Below are positions 25,545 through 34,048 of a DNA stretch of 64,000 nucleotides, in pieces. Numbering within the stretch: the first letter of the stretch is position 1; each line of letters opens with the position of its first letter. Origin of the DNA: CALLPQ01 sp964392325 (GTDB taxonomy: Bacteria > Pseudomonadota > Alphaproteobacteria > Caulobacterales > Parvularculaceae). Location: assembly GCA_964392325.1 (NCBI GenBank), contig CAYMPJ010000010.1, forward strand, positions 1-64,000, written 5' to 3'. Both the position numbers and the translations under genes were made by a program. The notes below the pieces were generated by a model. It was not told where the DNA came from and searched no databases. It worked only from the letters and a program-made list of their open reading frames with translations.

Positions 25545-26234
25545 TTATCCCGTTTTTGCCGGATTTCTTTGCGCAATTTTTTCTTTTAAAGCTGCAAGCT
25601 CTTCATTAACACCTTCTTCAGCTTCCAACTCTGCAAACTCTTGCTCCAAAGAGCGAGGACGATTTTTAGATTGTACGGTCCAGCTTTCAGCCTCGCCTTC
25701 AATCTCGTCAATCCGTCTTTCATAGTGATCATACTTTGCGAGTGCCTCATCTATGCGCCCGTCGTGAAGTTGCCGGTTAATACGTACACTGTTACTAGCA
25801 TTCACGTGGCGCATTTCCATAGAACGTTGACGCGTCTTTGCTTCTTTCAGTTTACTTTGTAGTTTTGCTAGATCGTCATCCGTCCTTGCGGTTATTTCAG
25901 CAAGGGCATTTAGCTCTTCGTCGAATAAAACAATCATCTCGTTTGCTTTGCGCTTCGCGGCAATAGCCCCCTTAGCCAAATCATCACGACCCAACGAAAT
26001 GGCAAACTCAGCTTTGCCCTCCCATTCTGTCGCACGTTTTTCAAACTCGGCTCGTTTGCGCTCGATTTCCTTACGATCAGCAATGCCGCGCGCCGCACGT
26101 GAGCGCACCTCAATTAATGTATCCTCCATCTCCTGAATGATCAGGCGGACAATTTTCTCGGGGTCCTCCGCTCTATCCAGCATGGCACTCAAATTCGAGT
26201 TGATGATATCACTTAGTCTTGAAAAAATTCCCAT
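25545..26234 (-). CDS. pspA: Phage shock protein A (PspA/IM30/Vipp1 family)
   Basis: This 229-residue, almost entirely coiled-coil protein begins with the amphipathic helix MGIFSRLSDIINSNLSAML. It continues with the conserved DPEKIVRLIIQEMEDTL block and the long Lys/Glu/Arg heptad region. PspA both inhibits PspF and assembles into membrane-protecting oligomers. I prefer the ATG at 26234 over the upstream 26246 start because the amphipathic helix begins there. It is the second gene of the psp operon. Confidence 0.94.
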   Translation of the reverse strand: MGIFSRLSDIINSNLSAMLDRAEDPEKIVRLIIQEMEDTLIEVRSRAARGIADRKEIERKRAEFEKRATEWEGKAEFAISLGRDDLAKGAIAAKRKANEMIVLFDEELNALAEITARTDDDLAKLQSKLKEAKTRQRSMEMRHVNASNSVRINRQLHDGRIDEALAKYDHYERRIDEIEGEAESWTVQSKNRPRSLEQEFAELEAEEGVNEELAALKEKIAQRNPAKTG

Positions 26235-26312
26235 AATTATCTCCATTTCGTTGCGAGGCCCGAAAACGGTATGATTGTCCTCAAAGGTATCGGGCGGATT
26301 ATCCAGAATGCG

Positions 26313-26435
26313 TTAAAATAAAATCGCTCCTACCAGCATCCCGAAGAAAAATGTTCCCCAGGCAAAGCCTGTTCGACTACGAAGCGCTCTATCCATTCGC
26401 TCATCCCAATAATCAGTTTCATAACGTTCTCTCAT
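26313..26435 (-). CDS. 40-residue single-pass membrane protein, first gene of the psp operon
   Basis: The frame is open from 26501, but the putative sigma-54 promoter (26506-26523) would start transcription near 26496. The ATG at 26435 has an ideal AGGAG box 6 bases upstream. Starting there gives 40 residues: a charged, Tyr/Arg/Asp-rich N-terminus and one hydrophobic segment (about residues 24-40) that ends the protein. It precedes pspA by 78 bases on the same strand. I do not recognise a named family. It occupies the promoter-proximal position, where no gene is found in E. coli psp, and could be a stress-sensing or PspA-docking peptide. Confidence 0.68.
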   Translation of the reverse strand: MRERYETDYWDERMDRALRSRTGFAWGTFFFGMLVGAILF

Positions 26436-26505
26436 CTTATTCTCCTGGTTGCTTCCATTTGGCCCCATAGACTTCATCATTTGTGAGTGGCCATTAACCA
26501 TTCCA

Positions 26506-26523
26506 TTGCGAGAACCGTGCCAA
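26506..26523 (-). promoter_or_regulatory. Sigma-54 promoter of the psp operon
   Basis: Read on the minus strand, the site is TTGGCACGGTTCTCGCAA. It has a perfect TGGCACG -24 element, a 4-base spacer and a TCGCA -12 element (consensus TTGCA). The expected transcription start is near 26496, about 60 bases before the ATG of the 40-residue gene. The divergent pspF gene encodes the matching enhancer-binding activator. Confidence 0.8.
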
Positions 26524-26606
26524 CTTTTTTTAATTCTTTATGTTGTTGTTTTTAAAAGATAAAATATTTTTCGGTAAAATAACCCCTTGAATTTAACGGT
26601 ATTTTT

Positions 26607-26620
26607 TACTATTAATAGTA
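26607..26620. promoter_or_regulatory. Candidate PspF upstream activating sequence
   Basis: TACTATTAATAGTA is a perfect 14-base palindrome in the pspF-psp intergenic region. It lies about 110-125 bases upstream of the predicted sigma-54 start, the usual distance for an enhancer-binding protein site, and about 33 bases before the pspF ATG. Binding by PspF is inferred from position and symmetry only. Confidence 0.4.
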
Positions 26621-26652
26621 TTATTTACCTTTTAAGTAAGTAATTTTTACCT

Positions 26653-27783
26653 ATGAATTCGACATATTCTCCTCCTGATTTAATTGGCGAATCCCAAAGC
26701 TTTCTAGAAGCTCTTGCTCTTACTTCAGCGACCGCTCCCCTTGATCGGCCAGTGCTTCTTCTTGGTGAGCGAGGTACGGGCAAGGAACTGCTTGCCGGTC
26801 GATTGCACTTTCTGTCCTCACGCTGGGAGAACCCATTTATCAAGGTCAATTGCGCTGCTTTGTCAGAAGATCTTTTAGAGAGTGAGCTTTTTGGTCATGA
26901 AAGCGGCGCCTTCACCGGGGCAACCAAACGCCACACTGGACGCTTTGAGCGGGCAGAAGGAGGCACATTATTTCTCGATGAAATTGCTTCGGCGTCATTA
27001 CGCATTCAGGAAAAGTTGCTACGGGTGATCGAGTATGGCGAATATGAGCGTCTTGGCGGTGAAATAACCCGGGTAACTGATGTCCGCATTATTGCGGCAG
27101 CAAATGTTAATTTAAAAGCAAAAGCCAATGCCGGGAGTTTTCGGGCAGATCTACTTGATCGACTTGCATTTGAAGTCATCACCGCGCCGCCCCTGCGCAC
27201 ACGCGGCGACGACATTATGTTGCTCGCAGCACACTTTTGCAGACACTTTGCAGCTGAGCTCAATCGCGATCTCCAAATTGATGTTGATGGAGAAAAAATG
27301 GACATTCAATTTAATGGCTTTACACAGCGCGCAAAACATACACTTCAAAACTATAACTGGCCGGGAAATGTGCGGGAGTTGAAAAATGTTGTTGAAAGAT
27401 CATTATACAGGTTGATCACGAAAGAACAAAAAGATCAGCTTCACTCTCAACTGGATCATATTATCCTGGATCCTTTCGAATTTATTCCTCTTGGCGCACA
27501 ACCGGACGCTGTCTCCACAAATTCTGATTTAAATGATGGTTTGAAGAGAGATGATGTCAAACCCCGGGACACAGCCATCAATCCACTAGCTGATATTCCA
27601 GCGGGCAAACCTTATGATTTGCGCGAGCGCTTAAATACACATGAATACCAATGGGTAAAAAATGCTCTCACAGAAAATGATTGGCAACAAAAGCGAACAG
27701 CTCAATTTTTGGGCTTAAGCTATCATCAAATGCGCGGACTTATGCGCAAACATCAATTTAGTAGGGAGGCGGACCGGGATTGA
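26653..27783 (+). CDS. pspF: Sigma-54-dependent transcriptional activator PspF
   Basis: This 376-residue enhancer-binding protein has no receiver or GAF domain and starts directly with the AAA+ module. Walker A is GERGTGKE (residues 38-45), the sigma-54-contact loop GAFTGA is at 85-90, and Walker B is GTLFLDEI. WPGNVRELKN and a C-terminal Fis-type helix-turn-helix (ENDWQQKRTAQFLGLSYHQM) follow. The absence of a sensory domain and the divergence from pspA fit PspF, which PspA inhibits directly. The segment between the AAA+ domain and the helix-turn-helix (about residues 280-330) is longer than in E. coli. Confidence 0.93.
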   Translation: MNSTYSPPDLIGESQSFLEALALTSATAPLDRPVLLLGERGTGKELLAGRLHFLSSRWENPFIKVNCAALSEDLLESELFGHESGAFTGATKRHTGRFERAEGGTLFLDEIASASLRIQEKLLRVIEYGEYERLGGEITRVTDVRIIAAANVNLKAKANAGSFRADLLDRLAFEVITAPPLRTRGDDIMLLAAHFCRHFAAELNRDLQIDVDGEKMDIQFNGFTQRAKHTLQNYNWPGNVRELKNVVERSLYRLITKEQKDQLHSQLDHIILDPFEFIPLGAQPDAVSTNSDLNDGLKRDDVKPRDTAINPLADIPAGKPYDLRERLNTHEYQWVKNALTENDWQQKRTAQFLGLSYHQMRGLMRKHQFSREADRD

Positions 27784-27841
27784 GAACTCTTCAAACAATT
27801 GGGATCATTACTGGTTAGAAATTCGGCAAAGTTTATACCGC

Positions 27842-28609
27842 CTATCCAGCAGCAGGAATATCCAATCGCTCACCACTGAAATTAGTCATGGCGCAATAAG
27901 AGTTTTTCCTTTTCAGGGTCTCACATAAGGAAAGCGCTTTATCTTGAGATGAAAAGCCGCCCGCAATAAGCCGAATAAATTCACCGCGCCCTTCAATAGT
28001 AACGGATTCTACACGCGGCTCTAACAATCCCAACAAATCAGGATTAGTATGTTGCAGCTTGCGCCAACCAGCTATTGCCTCGGAAGTTTTACGATATGAA
28101 GCAAGATGGACCCCATACAACACGCTGGATGTTTCAATTGCTGTGTCAGCCTCATTTTCAAAAAGTGCACTACCAGCAGTAAAACTGGGCTCTACCAGCC
28201 TTGGATTGCTCTCCACCGGGACAGCTGATGAGGTGAGAGGCAAGGCATCGCGTTCAGCCAAAATGATTGCATTCGGGTTTTTGGGAGGCGCGGGCACGAC
28301 AAGAATTTTACGCCGCTCCGCTTCGGCAGTCTTTTCAGCGGCGATCACTTCAGCCTGTTTTTCCAATGTCTCTGTCTTTTCCACAGCCGCCTGACGTGAG
28401 CGTTTAAGCGACGTGATCGTGCGAGTAAGCCTGGCATTTTCCGAACGCAACTCAGCAATTACAAATTGCAAATCTTGGGCTTGATTTTGTTGGGCAGCAA
28501 TTGTCTGTTTTTGCTCTTCAATGAGTGGATTTGGCTCATTGGAAAAGGTGGCGCAAGCGCTTAGAGCACCCGAACAAATCATGATCGTAAAAAACTTCTT
28601 CATCACCAT
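27842..28609 (-). CDS. SPOR-domain lipoprotein with coiled coil
   Basis: The N-terminus is a lipoprotein signal with lipobox LSACA. A coiled coil follows (about residues 30-90), then a Pro-rich linker and a C-terminal SPOR-like domain (YGVHLASYRKTSEAIAGW through FIRLIAGGFSSQDKAL). SPOR domains bind denuded septal peptidoglycan, so a role at the cell wall or the division site is likely. The ATG at 28609 is preceded by GGAGAG. A TTG at 28621 lies on that box, so the ATG is preferred. It is convergent with pspF and has no clear operon partner. Confidence 0.72.
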   Translation of the reverse strand: MVMKKFFTIMICSGALSACATFSNEPNPLIEEQKQTIAAQQNQAQDLQFVIAELRSENARLTRTITSLKRSRQAAVEKTETLEKQAEVIAAEKTAEAERRKILVVPAPPKNPNAIILAERDALPLTSSAVPVESNPRLVEPSFTAGSALFENEADTAIETSSVLYGVHLASYRKTSEAIAGWRKLQHTNPDLLGLLEPRVESVTIEGRGEFIRLIAGGFSSQDKALSLCETLKRKNSYCAMTNFSGERLDIPAAG

Positions 28610-28855
28610 ATGTCTCTCCAAGCCCTACAATATCATGTTCACTAATAAAATCTATGATGAATTCGCCTACTCGTAAGGAAAAGGAAGAACATTTTAACTG
28701 GCGGATTTATCATTTTCAGAGATATACATGATGTGATTCGCAAGAAGTGTAGCATTTCAAGCTATTTTGAAACGCCTCCTACCCCGATACAATTAATCCA
28801 GCTCGACCCCTGTTATTTACTAAAACTCACCACCTGACTGAGACTTCCCATATCC

Positions 28856-30010
28856 TCAATCGTGATCTTCATTGAATTTTTTCGGGCAAAAATTGATCTG
28901 CGACATATCTCCATCAGCCCAAGCCATGACTTTAGGGTCCATAACCCGAAACCATAGAGGGGGTATCGCCGCGAGACCAAAGCACCCCGGATAACCACTG
29001 GGTAGGGTCGGTAAATCAGGAAAATTGCGTAGCACCTGATAGGGACGTTGCGGATTGGAATGATGATCAGAATGGCGCTGCAAGTGAAATGATAACAGGT
29101 TTGAGACGATATGATTGGTATTCCAGGAATGCCTTGGCGCACAGGCCTCATACTTTCCATTATCAAGTTTTCTGCGTTTTAAACCATAATGCTCCACGTA
29201 GTTGGCTTGAGTCAGGCCATACCAACCGAACATGTGGTGCACGAGTAAAAACACGATCATTATAGGCCCAAAAAGGCCAATCAAAACAACGGCAATTCCA
29301 AGAGTGATTGCATAGCCTTGTAATATGTCATTGCGCCAATTCCAGAACCCATAGCCCTTTTTGTTTAAACGCGTTCTTTCAAAGCTCATGCCTCGCACGA
29401 ATGTTGATGGAATTTCCCGTAATATAAACTGATAGATAGACTCGCCTAATCGCGAACTGGCAGGATCCTCCGGTGTGGAAACCCATACGTGGTGACCACG
29501 ATTATGCTCCAGGGTGAAATGTCCGTAGCCAACCATTGCGATTATTATTTTCGCAGCAATTTGGTCCCATTTATTGTGTTTATGTCCCAATTCATGGCCA
29601 ATTACGAGGCTATTGGAATGAAGCGTTCCAAGACCCAAGGCAAAGACGATTAAGGCCCACCACGCAATTTCTTGTGTCCCGACAAACCATGCCGCAAAAA
29701 AGAAACTCGCATAATAGGCGGGAATGCTTGCAAAGAGCAGTAACCGATAATAACTATCCTGCTCCATATCATCTAACATTGCTTGTGTCGGATTATAGGG
29801 ATCTTCGCCGATCAGCATGTCCAAAACGGGTATGAAGACAAAGAAATAGAACATTGGGATAAATAATGTAATCCCAAGCGACCCACTCCAAAAATAGAGC
29901 CAAATCGTCAGCGGGGTAATGCCCGCGATGATAAGTGGCATCAGCCACAAATAGCGTTTTTTATCGCTAAAGGTGACGCTTTGATTGTTATCATTGAGTG
30001 CGGTGTCCAT
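28856..30010 (-). CDS. alkB: Alkane 1-monooxygenase (membrane non-haem di-iron)
   Basis: AlkB hydroxylates the terminal carbon of medium-chain alkanes in the inner membrane, using rubredoxin and rubredoxin reductase. In the 384-residue form the histidine boxes are HELGHKHN (139-146), EHNRGHH (168-174), NYVEHYGL (270-277) and LQRHSDHHS (310-318). Several membrane helices lie between them. The ATG at 30010 has a GAGGA box 4 bases upstream. The frame remains open to 30157, but that part crosses the regulatory palindrome. No rubredoxin gene is adjacent; a reductase-like gene lies at 5017. The divergent AraC-type gene is the probable regulator. Confidence 0.94.
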   Translation of the reverse strand: MDTALNDNNQSVTFSDKKRYLWLMPLIIAGITPLTIWLYFWSGSLGITLFIPMFYFFVFIPVLDMLIGEDPYNPTQAMLDDMEQDSYYRLLLFASIPAYYASFFFAAWFVGTQEIAWWALIVFALGLGTLHSNSLVIGHELGHKHNKWDQIAAKIIIAMVGYGHFTLEHNRGHHVWVSTPEDPASSRLGESIYQFILREIPSTFVRGMSFERTRLNKKGYGFWNWRNDILQGYAITLGIAVVLIGLFGPIMIVFLLVHHMFGWYGLTQANYVEHYGLKRRKLDNGKYEACAPRHSWNTNHIVSNLLSFHLQRHSDHHSNPQRPYQVLRNFPDLPTLPSGYPGCFGLAAIPPLWFRVMDPKVMAWADGDMSQINFCPKKFNEDHD

Positions 30011-30074
30011 AAAATCCTCGCAATAGCTCTTAGTTTTCCAGACTAGAGCAAGTTCGCTGTTATTAAGAGTTCCT

Positions 30075-30098
30075 AAAATGCCAAATATGTGGCATTTT
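30075..30098. promoter_or_regulatory. Inverted repeat in the alkB-AraC intergenic region
   Basis: AAAATGCCA (30075-30083) is mirrored by TGGCATTTT (30090-30098) around a 6-base spacer, giving a perfect 9-base dyad. It is centred about 77 bases upstream of the alkB ATG and 85 bases upstream of the preferred regulator start. Position suggests an operator for one or both divergent genes. AraC proteins often use direct repeats, so another regulator is also possible. Confidence 0.5.
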
Positions 30099-30170
30099 AC
30101 GCCAATTAATATGATGAAAAAACCCCCAAATAACCCGACCAGTGAACTCCGCAACATGGAGAAACTGCTT

Positions 30171-31193
30171 ATGCCGATACGCTATTTTCGGCAGGGCTAT
30201 TATCTATTTGGCGATAGTGAGGAAAAACGCAAATCGATTTTGCAAGGCACGGGCATTAACACTCAAATACTCGAAGATAGCAATGCGATGATCAGTATTG
30301 ATGCGCAACTTCAGCAAATACGCAATCTTAGAAAACTCGTCGGAAATGATTTTACGCTAAAGGCGAAGGATGTTTGGCGGCCAGCATCACAAGGTGTTCT
30401 GGATGTCGCCCTTAAATCGAGCCCGACGATAGAAGAAGGGTTAATCGCTCTTGCACGCTATTCATGGATTCGCGTGCCGATTATTCTTACCCAGCAAGAA
30501 ATAAATGACGATGGTTTAACATTTATCATTGCACCAACCTTGGAGTTACCAAATGAAATTTGGAGAAACTTATCGGAAATTGTCTTATTGAGTTTGCAAG
30601 CAATGATATCCAAGATTTTTTCTGAAGACGCTCTCTCGTCTCCATTAAATTCAATTGAATATTTCTGGCCCTTCCCCCCTCCCCAATATCAGACCTCCCT
30701 GAAAGAAATTCTAATCGGCAGGCATCATTTTTATACGGACAACTGTCAGATATTCTTTCCCAAATCTCTTACATTAAAAGCCTCTCCCTTTGCCGATGAA
30801 ACTTTGTTGAGCATAGCGATAGCAAAGCTTGAAGAAGATCAGCAAAAGATTGAAGGTCAAACAACGTTCAGCGAACAGGTCCGCGCTATTTTAAAATTCA
30901 ATGATCAACAGGGTATGAATAGTCATAAAGATGCCAATGCAGTTGCAAGCGCACTAAACATTTCCACTCGGACTATGGTACGCCGCCTAGCATCGGAGGG
31001 GACGACTTTGCGCAACCTACGCGATGAAATTTTAAAAAACAGGGCGCAAATTTTAATTATGACCACCAAGTTGAGCAGAGAAGAAATCGCCTCGCAACTT
31101 GGCTACTCTGATAGCGCCAGTCTTAGTCGATCCTGTCGACGATGGTTTGGTTTATCCATCAGAGCAATGCGTAAGACAGAACCAGAGTTATAA
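30171..31193 (+). CDS. AraC-family transcriptional regulator (probable alkB regulator)
   Basis: The protein has an N-terminal ligand-binding domain of the arabinose-binding-like type found in OruR/ArgR-like AraC regulators. A C-terminal pair of helix-turn-helix motifs follows (VASALNISTRTMVRRLASEG and SREEIASQLGYSDSASLSRS). This architecture matches AlkR-type regulators of alkane genes. The ATG at 30171 has GGAG 9 bases upstream and gives 340 residues. Longer frames from 30078 or 30156 would begin inside the palindromic intergenic site or lack a good ribosome binding site. It is divergent from alkB. Confidence 0.85.
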   Translation: MPIRYFRQGYYLFGDSEEKRKSILQGTGINTQILEDSNAMISIDAQLQQIRNLRKLVGNDFTLKAKDVWRPASQGVLDVALKSSPTIEEGLIALARYSWIRVPIILTQQEINDDGLTFIIAPTLELPNEIWRNLSEIVLLSLQAMISKIFSEDALSSPLNSIEYFWPFPPPQYQTSLKEILIGRHHFYTDNCQIFFPKSLTLKASPFADETLLSIAIAKLEEDQQKIEGQTTFSEQVRAILKFNDQQGMNSHKDANAVASALNISTRTMVRRLASEGTTLRNLRDEILKNRAQILIMTTKLSREEIASQLGYSDSASLSRSCRRWFGLSIRAMRKTEPEL

Positions 31194-31207
31194 GGCCGAG
31201 TGATTAA

Positions 31208-32287
31208 TTACTGCGCGGCATGAAGCTTAGCACCGAGTTCAGCAGCTTGCGGATACCCAGAAAACACAAACCCTTCAATACCGGGCACGTAAAGAAAATT
31301 AGTTAATCGCCCCGATAAGGGTACAAATTTACCGTTCTTGCCCAGCAGGCATAGATGGTTCATCACTCTAACATCACCCAATACACTCAAAGCCTGTTCA
31401 CCAATGGCTCTAAATTGAGGCAAATCATCTTCATGCATCAATTCACGTGTTGTTTTTCCGGTCAGTGCTTCAGGCTTATATCCTAATATTTCCAATGATG
31501 CAGGGCTTGCATAGGTCACCTTTCCCTCAGGAGAAAAAATTAATGTCAATTCTCTTGACGATTCAATCATCGCTTGAAACCGTTTGCTGGCTTCACTGCG
31601 TTCATCAGTTTTTTCCTCTAGTGCCTGAGATAGATAGCTATTTTTTGAGCGTAAAAATATTGCACGCTGGATCATAGAGTTTGTCTGAAAGGCAACGACC
31701 GATGTTAATACCCCATAGAGAATAATCGCAACACTAATCAGCGAAGCGCCTTCGCCGCCCCATATAAAAAATGTAGCCGCCATGGGAAGCAACGCGGGAA
31801 TATTGAATGCTAATACGCTTCGCCAACAGGCACCGGCAGAAACAATTGTCGCAGCCGTCATACCCGCTAAAATGAATGGTAGATAAACATGGCCAATTTG
31901 TCCGTAGACGGCAAAAATCGGTGCCAGCATTCCCCACAACACACCATTTAACATCATGGCTATCATGTTAAACCGCCGGAAACCTGTCATAATTTGGAGA
32001 GTTGGACGTTGACGCCGGACATAAAACCATATCCCGATGCGCAATAACCCAAGTGCAAAAACACCAACGACCCAACTGCCAAGCACCAATTGATTGACCA
32101 GATTCCAGGCAATCAATAGCGTTATAATACCGTTGATCAAACTAGCCGCTACAGCGGATGGTACGCCCCTGAAAATAAGAGTCGCTTGCTCTAAATGCAT
32201 CTTCGATGCATCAACATTCGAGCGATACCCCTCAGCGAGATTCGGATTGGCAATATTAGACACTGCGCGTTGTAATTCCGGTATCAT
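31208..32287 (-). CDS. Membrane-anchored PAS sensor protein without recognisable output domain
   Basis: The 359-residue product has five or six membrane helices (about residues 40-205), a short coiled linker (MIQRAIFLRSKNSYLSQALE), and one PAS domain (residues 240-345, with SPEGKVTYASPASLEILGY). It ends soon after the PAS domain with no kinase, GGDEF, EAL or HTH module. Such membrane modules usually precede GGDEF or histidine-kinase domains. The frame is intact, and the end is followed at once by the convergent AraC gene. It may signal through a partner protein, or it may be a truncated sensor. Confidence 0.75.
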   Translation of the reverse strand: MIPELQRAVSNIANPNLAEGYRSNVDASKMHLEQATLIFRGVPSAVAASLINGIITLLIAWNLVNQLVLGSWVVGVFALGLLRIGIWFYVRRQRPTLQIMTGFRRFNMIAMMLNGVLWGMLAPIFAVYGQIGHVYLPFILAGMTAATIVSAGACWRSVLAFNIPALLPMAATFFIWGGEGASLISVAIILYGVLTSVVAFQTNSMIQRAIFLRSKNSYLSQALEEKTDERSEASKRFQAMIESSRELTLIFSPEGKVTYASPASLEILGYKPEALTGKTTRELMHEDDLPQFRAIGEQALSVLGDVRVMNHLCLLGKNGKFVPLSGRLTNFLYVPGIEGFVFSGYPQAAELGAKLHAAQ

Positions 32288-32710
32288 CTTCTATCCCGAG
32301 AAACAGCCATTCGGCCAGACTTCAGGGCGCATTCAAGCACAAAACCAAAAATTAATGAACTCTTAAGGTTAAGCCGGTGCAGCCAGATTAAAACAAATTC
32401 CATTTTACTAAAATGATATATTTATAAATAAAATCAACGTGCTGGGCATGTTTTCTTACCTAAAGATTCGATAAAATTCGCAACGTAGTGTTCAGCATGA
32501 GGAAAAAAATTCATCTGTTTTTACCCTCTAACTCACAGAGATACTGTCTCGACCGTGTTTTTATGCAGCATCCATTTAATATGCCGCAACGCAACATAGT
32601 TGTATTCTCGGTTCGTCTGATTTACCCCAATGCCGGATATCCGCATTTCCCAAATCATGAACTTGCCAACTATATAATTTTCAACTTTCTATCAGCGAGC
32701 CCTCTCAACA
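32288..32710. other. Intergenic region without recognised gene
   Basis: This 423-base AT-rich stretch separates two divergent genes, the PAS sensor and the aspartate aminotransferase, and must hold both promoters. Short open frames exist on the plus strand, for example from 32488, but they lack a ribosome binding site and protein-like composition. I saw no strong hairpin, terminator or known riboswitch pattern. Confidence 0.4.
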
Positions 32711-33922
32711 ATGGATACTCTTTCCCTTTCCCAAACTCTCTCCAGAGTGAAACCCTCACCGACAATGGCGGTTACACAAAAAGCAGCCGAACTAAAACGT
32801 GCAGGTGTAGATGTCATTGGCCTTGGTGCAGGCGAGCCGGATTTCGATACACCAGAGCATGTCAAAGAGGCCGCCATTAAGGCCATCAAAGATGGAAAAA
32901 CCAAATATACATCGGTCGATGGAATCCCGGAATTAAAAGAAGCGGTGGTTGCAAAATTCCAACGCGACAATGACCTTAGCTATTTGCCGGAACAAATTAA
33001 TATCGCACCGGGCGGTAAGGCCGTTCTTTATAATGCTCTTATTGCAACCTTAAACCCTGGCGATGAGGTAATTATCCCGGCACCCTATTGGGTTTCCTAC
33101 CCAGATATGGTCCGCCTAGCGGGCGGAACACCCGTTATCATTAATACCAGAGCAGAAGATAATTTTGAACTCCAGGCTCAGGCCCTGGAGGCGGCGATAA
33201 CTGAACGCACAAGATGGTTTGTTTTTAACTCTCCCTCAAACCCCACTGGCGCTGCCTATAGCAGAAAAGCTCTTAAAAACCTGACAGATGTATTAATGCG
33301 CCACCCTCATGTGATGATTATGAGCGATGATATGTATGAACATATTGTCTATGATGGATTTGAATTTACCACACCCGCCCAAGTTGAACCCGGCCTTTAT
33401 GACCGCACACTGACGGTAAACGGGGCTTCAAAAGCTTATGCTATGACCGGTTGGCGCATTGGTTTTGCTGGCGGCCCAGCGCCTCTGATCAAGGCGATGG
33501 CAAAAGTCATGTCCCAATCAACCTCGAACCCATGTTCAATTAGCCAGTGGGCAACCCTCGCAGCACTAAATGGTGATCATTCCTTCCTTGAAACACGCAA
33601 TAAAGCTTTCAAAAAACGCCGCGACCTTGTGGTTGCGATGCTTAATGATACGCCGGGACTTTCCTGTCCCACTCCCGAAGGTGCATTTTATGTCTACCCG
33701 TCTTGCGCAGACCTTATCGGTAAAAAATCACCATCAGGAGATATAATATCGTCCGATGAAGTATTTGCGAGTGCTCTTTTGGAAGCGGAGGGTGTTGCAA
33801 TTGTATTTGGAGAAGCCTTCGGACAAGGGCCAGCCTTTCGAATTTCATATGCGACCAGCGATGATATATTACGTGAAGCGTGTACACGTATTCAAAGATT
33901 TTGCGCTTCTCTAAAGGGCTAG
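32711..33922 (+). CDS. aspC: Aspartate aminotransferase (class I, aspartate/prephenate type)
   Basis: This 403-residue fold-type I PLP enzyme shows GLGAGEPDFDTP near residue 37 and APYWVSYPDM in the middle. SPSNPTGA contacts the cofactor, and NGASKAYAMTGWRIGF holds the PLP-binding lysine. It belongs to the Ib subgroup that includes alphaproteobacterial aspartate and bifunctional aspartate/prephenate aminotransferases. It interconverts aspartate and oxaloacetate with 2-oxoglutarate. No strong ribosome binding site precedes the ATG. A clear terminator follows at 34001. Confidence 0.92.
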   Translation: MDTLSLSQTLSRVKPSPTMAVTQKAAELKRAGVDVIGLGAGEPDFDTPEHVKEAAIKAIKDGKTKYTSVDGIPELKEAVVAKFQRDNDLSYLPEQINIAPGGKAVLYNALIATLNPGDEVIIPAPYWVSYPDMVRLAGGTPVIINTRAEDNFELQAQALEAAITERTRWFVFNSPSNPTGAAYSRKALKNLTDVLMRHPHVMIMSDDMYEHIVYDGFEFTTPAQVEPGLYDRTLTVNGASKAYAMTGWRIGFAGGPAPLIKAMAKVMSQSTSNPCSISQWATLAALNGDHSFLETRNKAFKKRRDLVVAMLNDTPGLSCPTPEGAFYVYPSCADLIGKKSPSGDIISSDEVFASALLEAEGVAIVFGEAFGQGPAFRISYATSDDILREACTRIQRFCASLKG

Positions 33923-34000
33923 CGCACATTAAATCTCGTCATTAAATTCTGCAATATATCAAGCACACGCAAAAACAGTATGGCTATTTCGTGCTTCAGC

Positions 34001-34038
34001 AAACCAACTCATAATTGGTCAATAGAAGTTGGTTTTTT
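34001..34038 (+). terminator. Rho-independent terminator after the aspartate aminotransferase gene
   Basis: AAACCAACT (34001-34009) pairs perfectly with AGTTGGTTT (34027-34035) across a 17-base loop, and the T tract continues to 34038. It lies about 80 bases past the stop codon and just before the 3' end of the convergent TPR gene. Confidence 0.75.
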
Positions 34039-34048
34039 GTAACAATCC

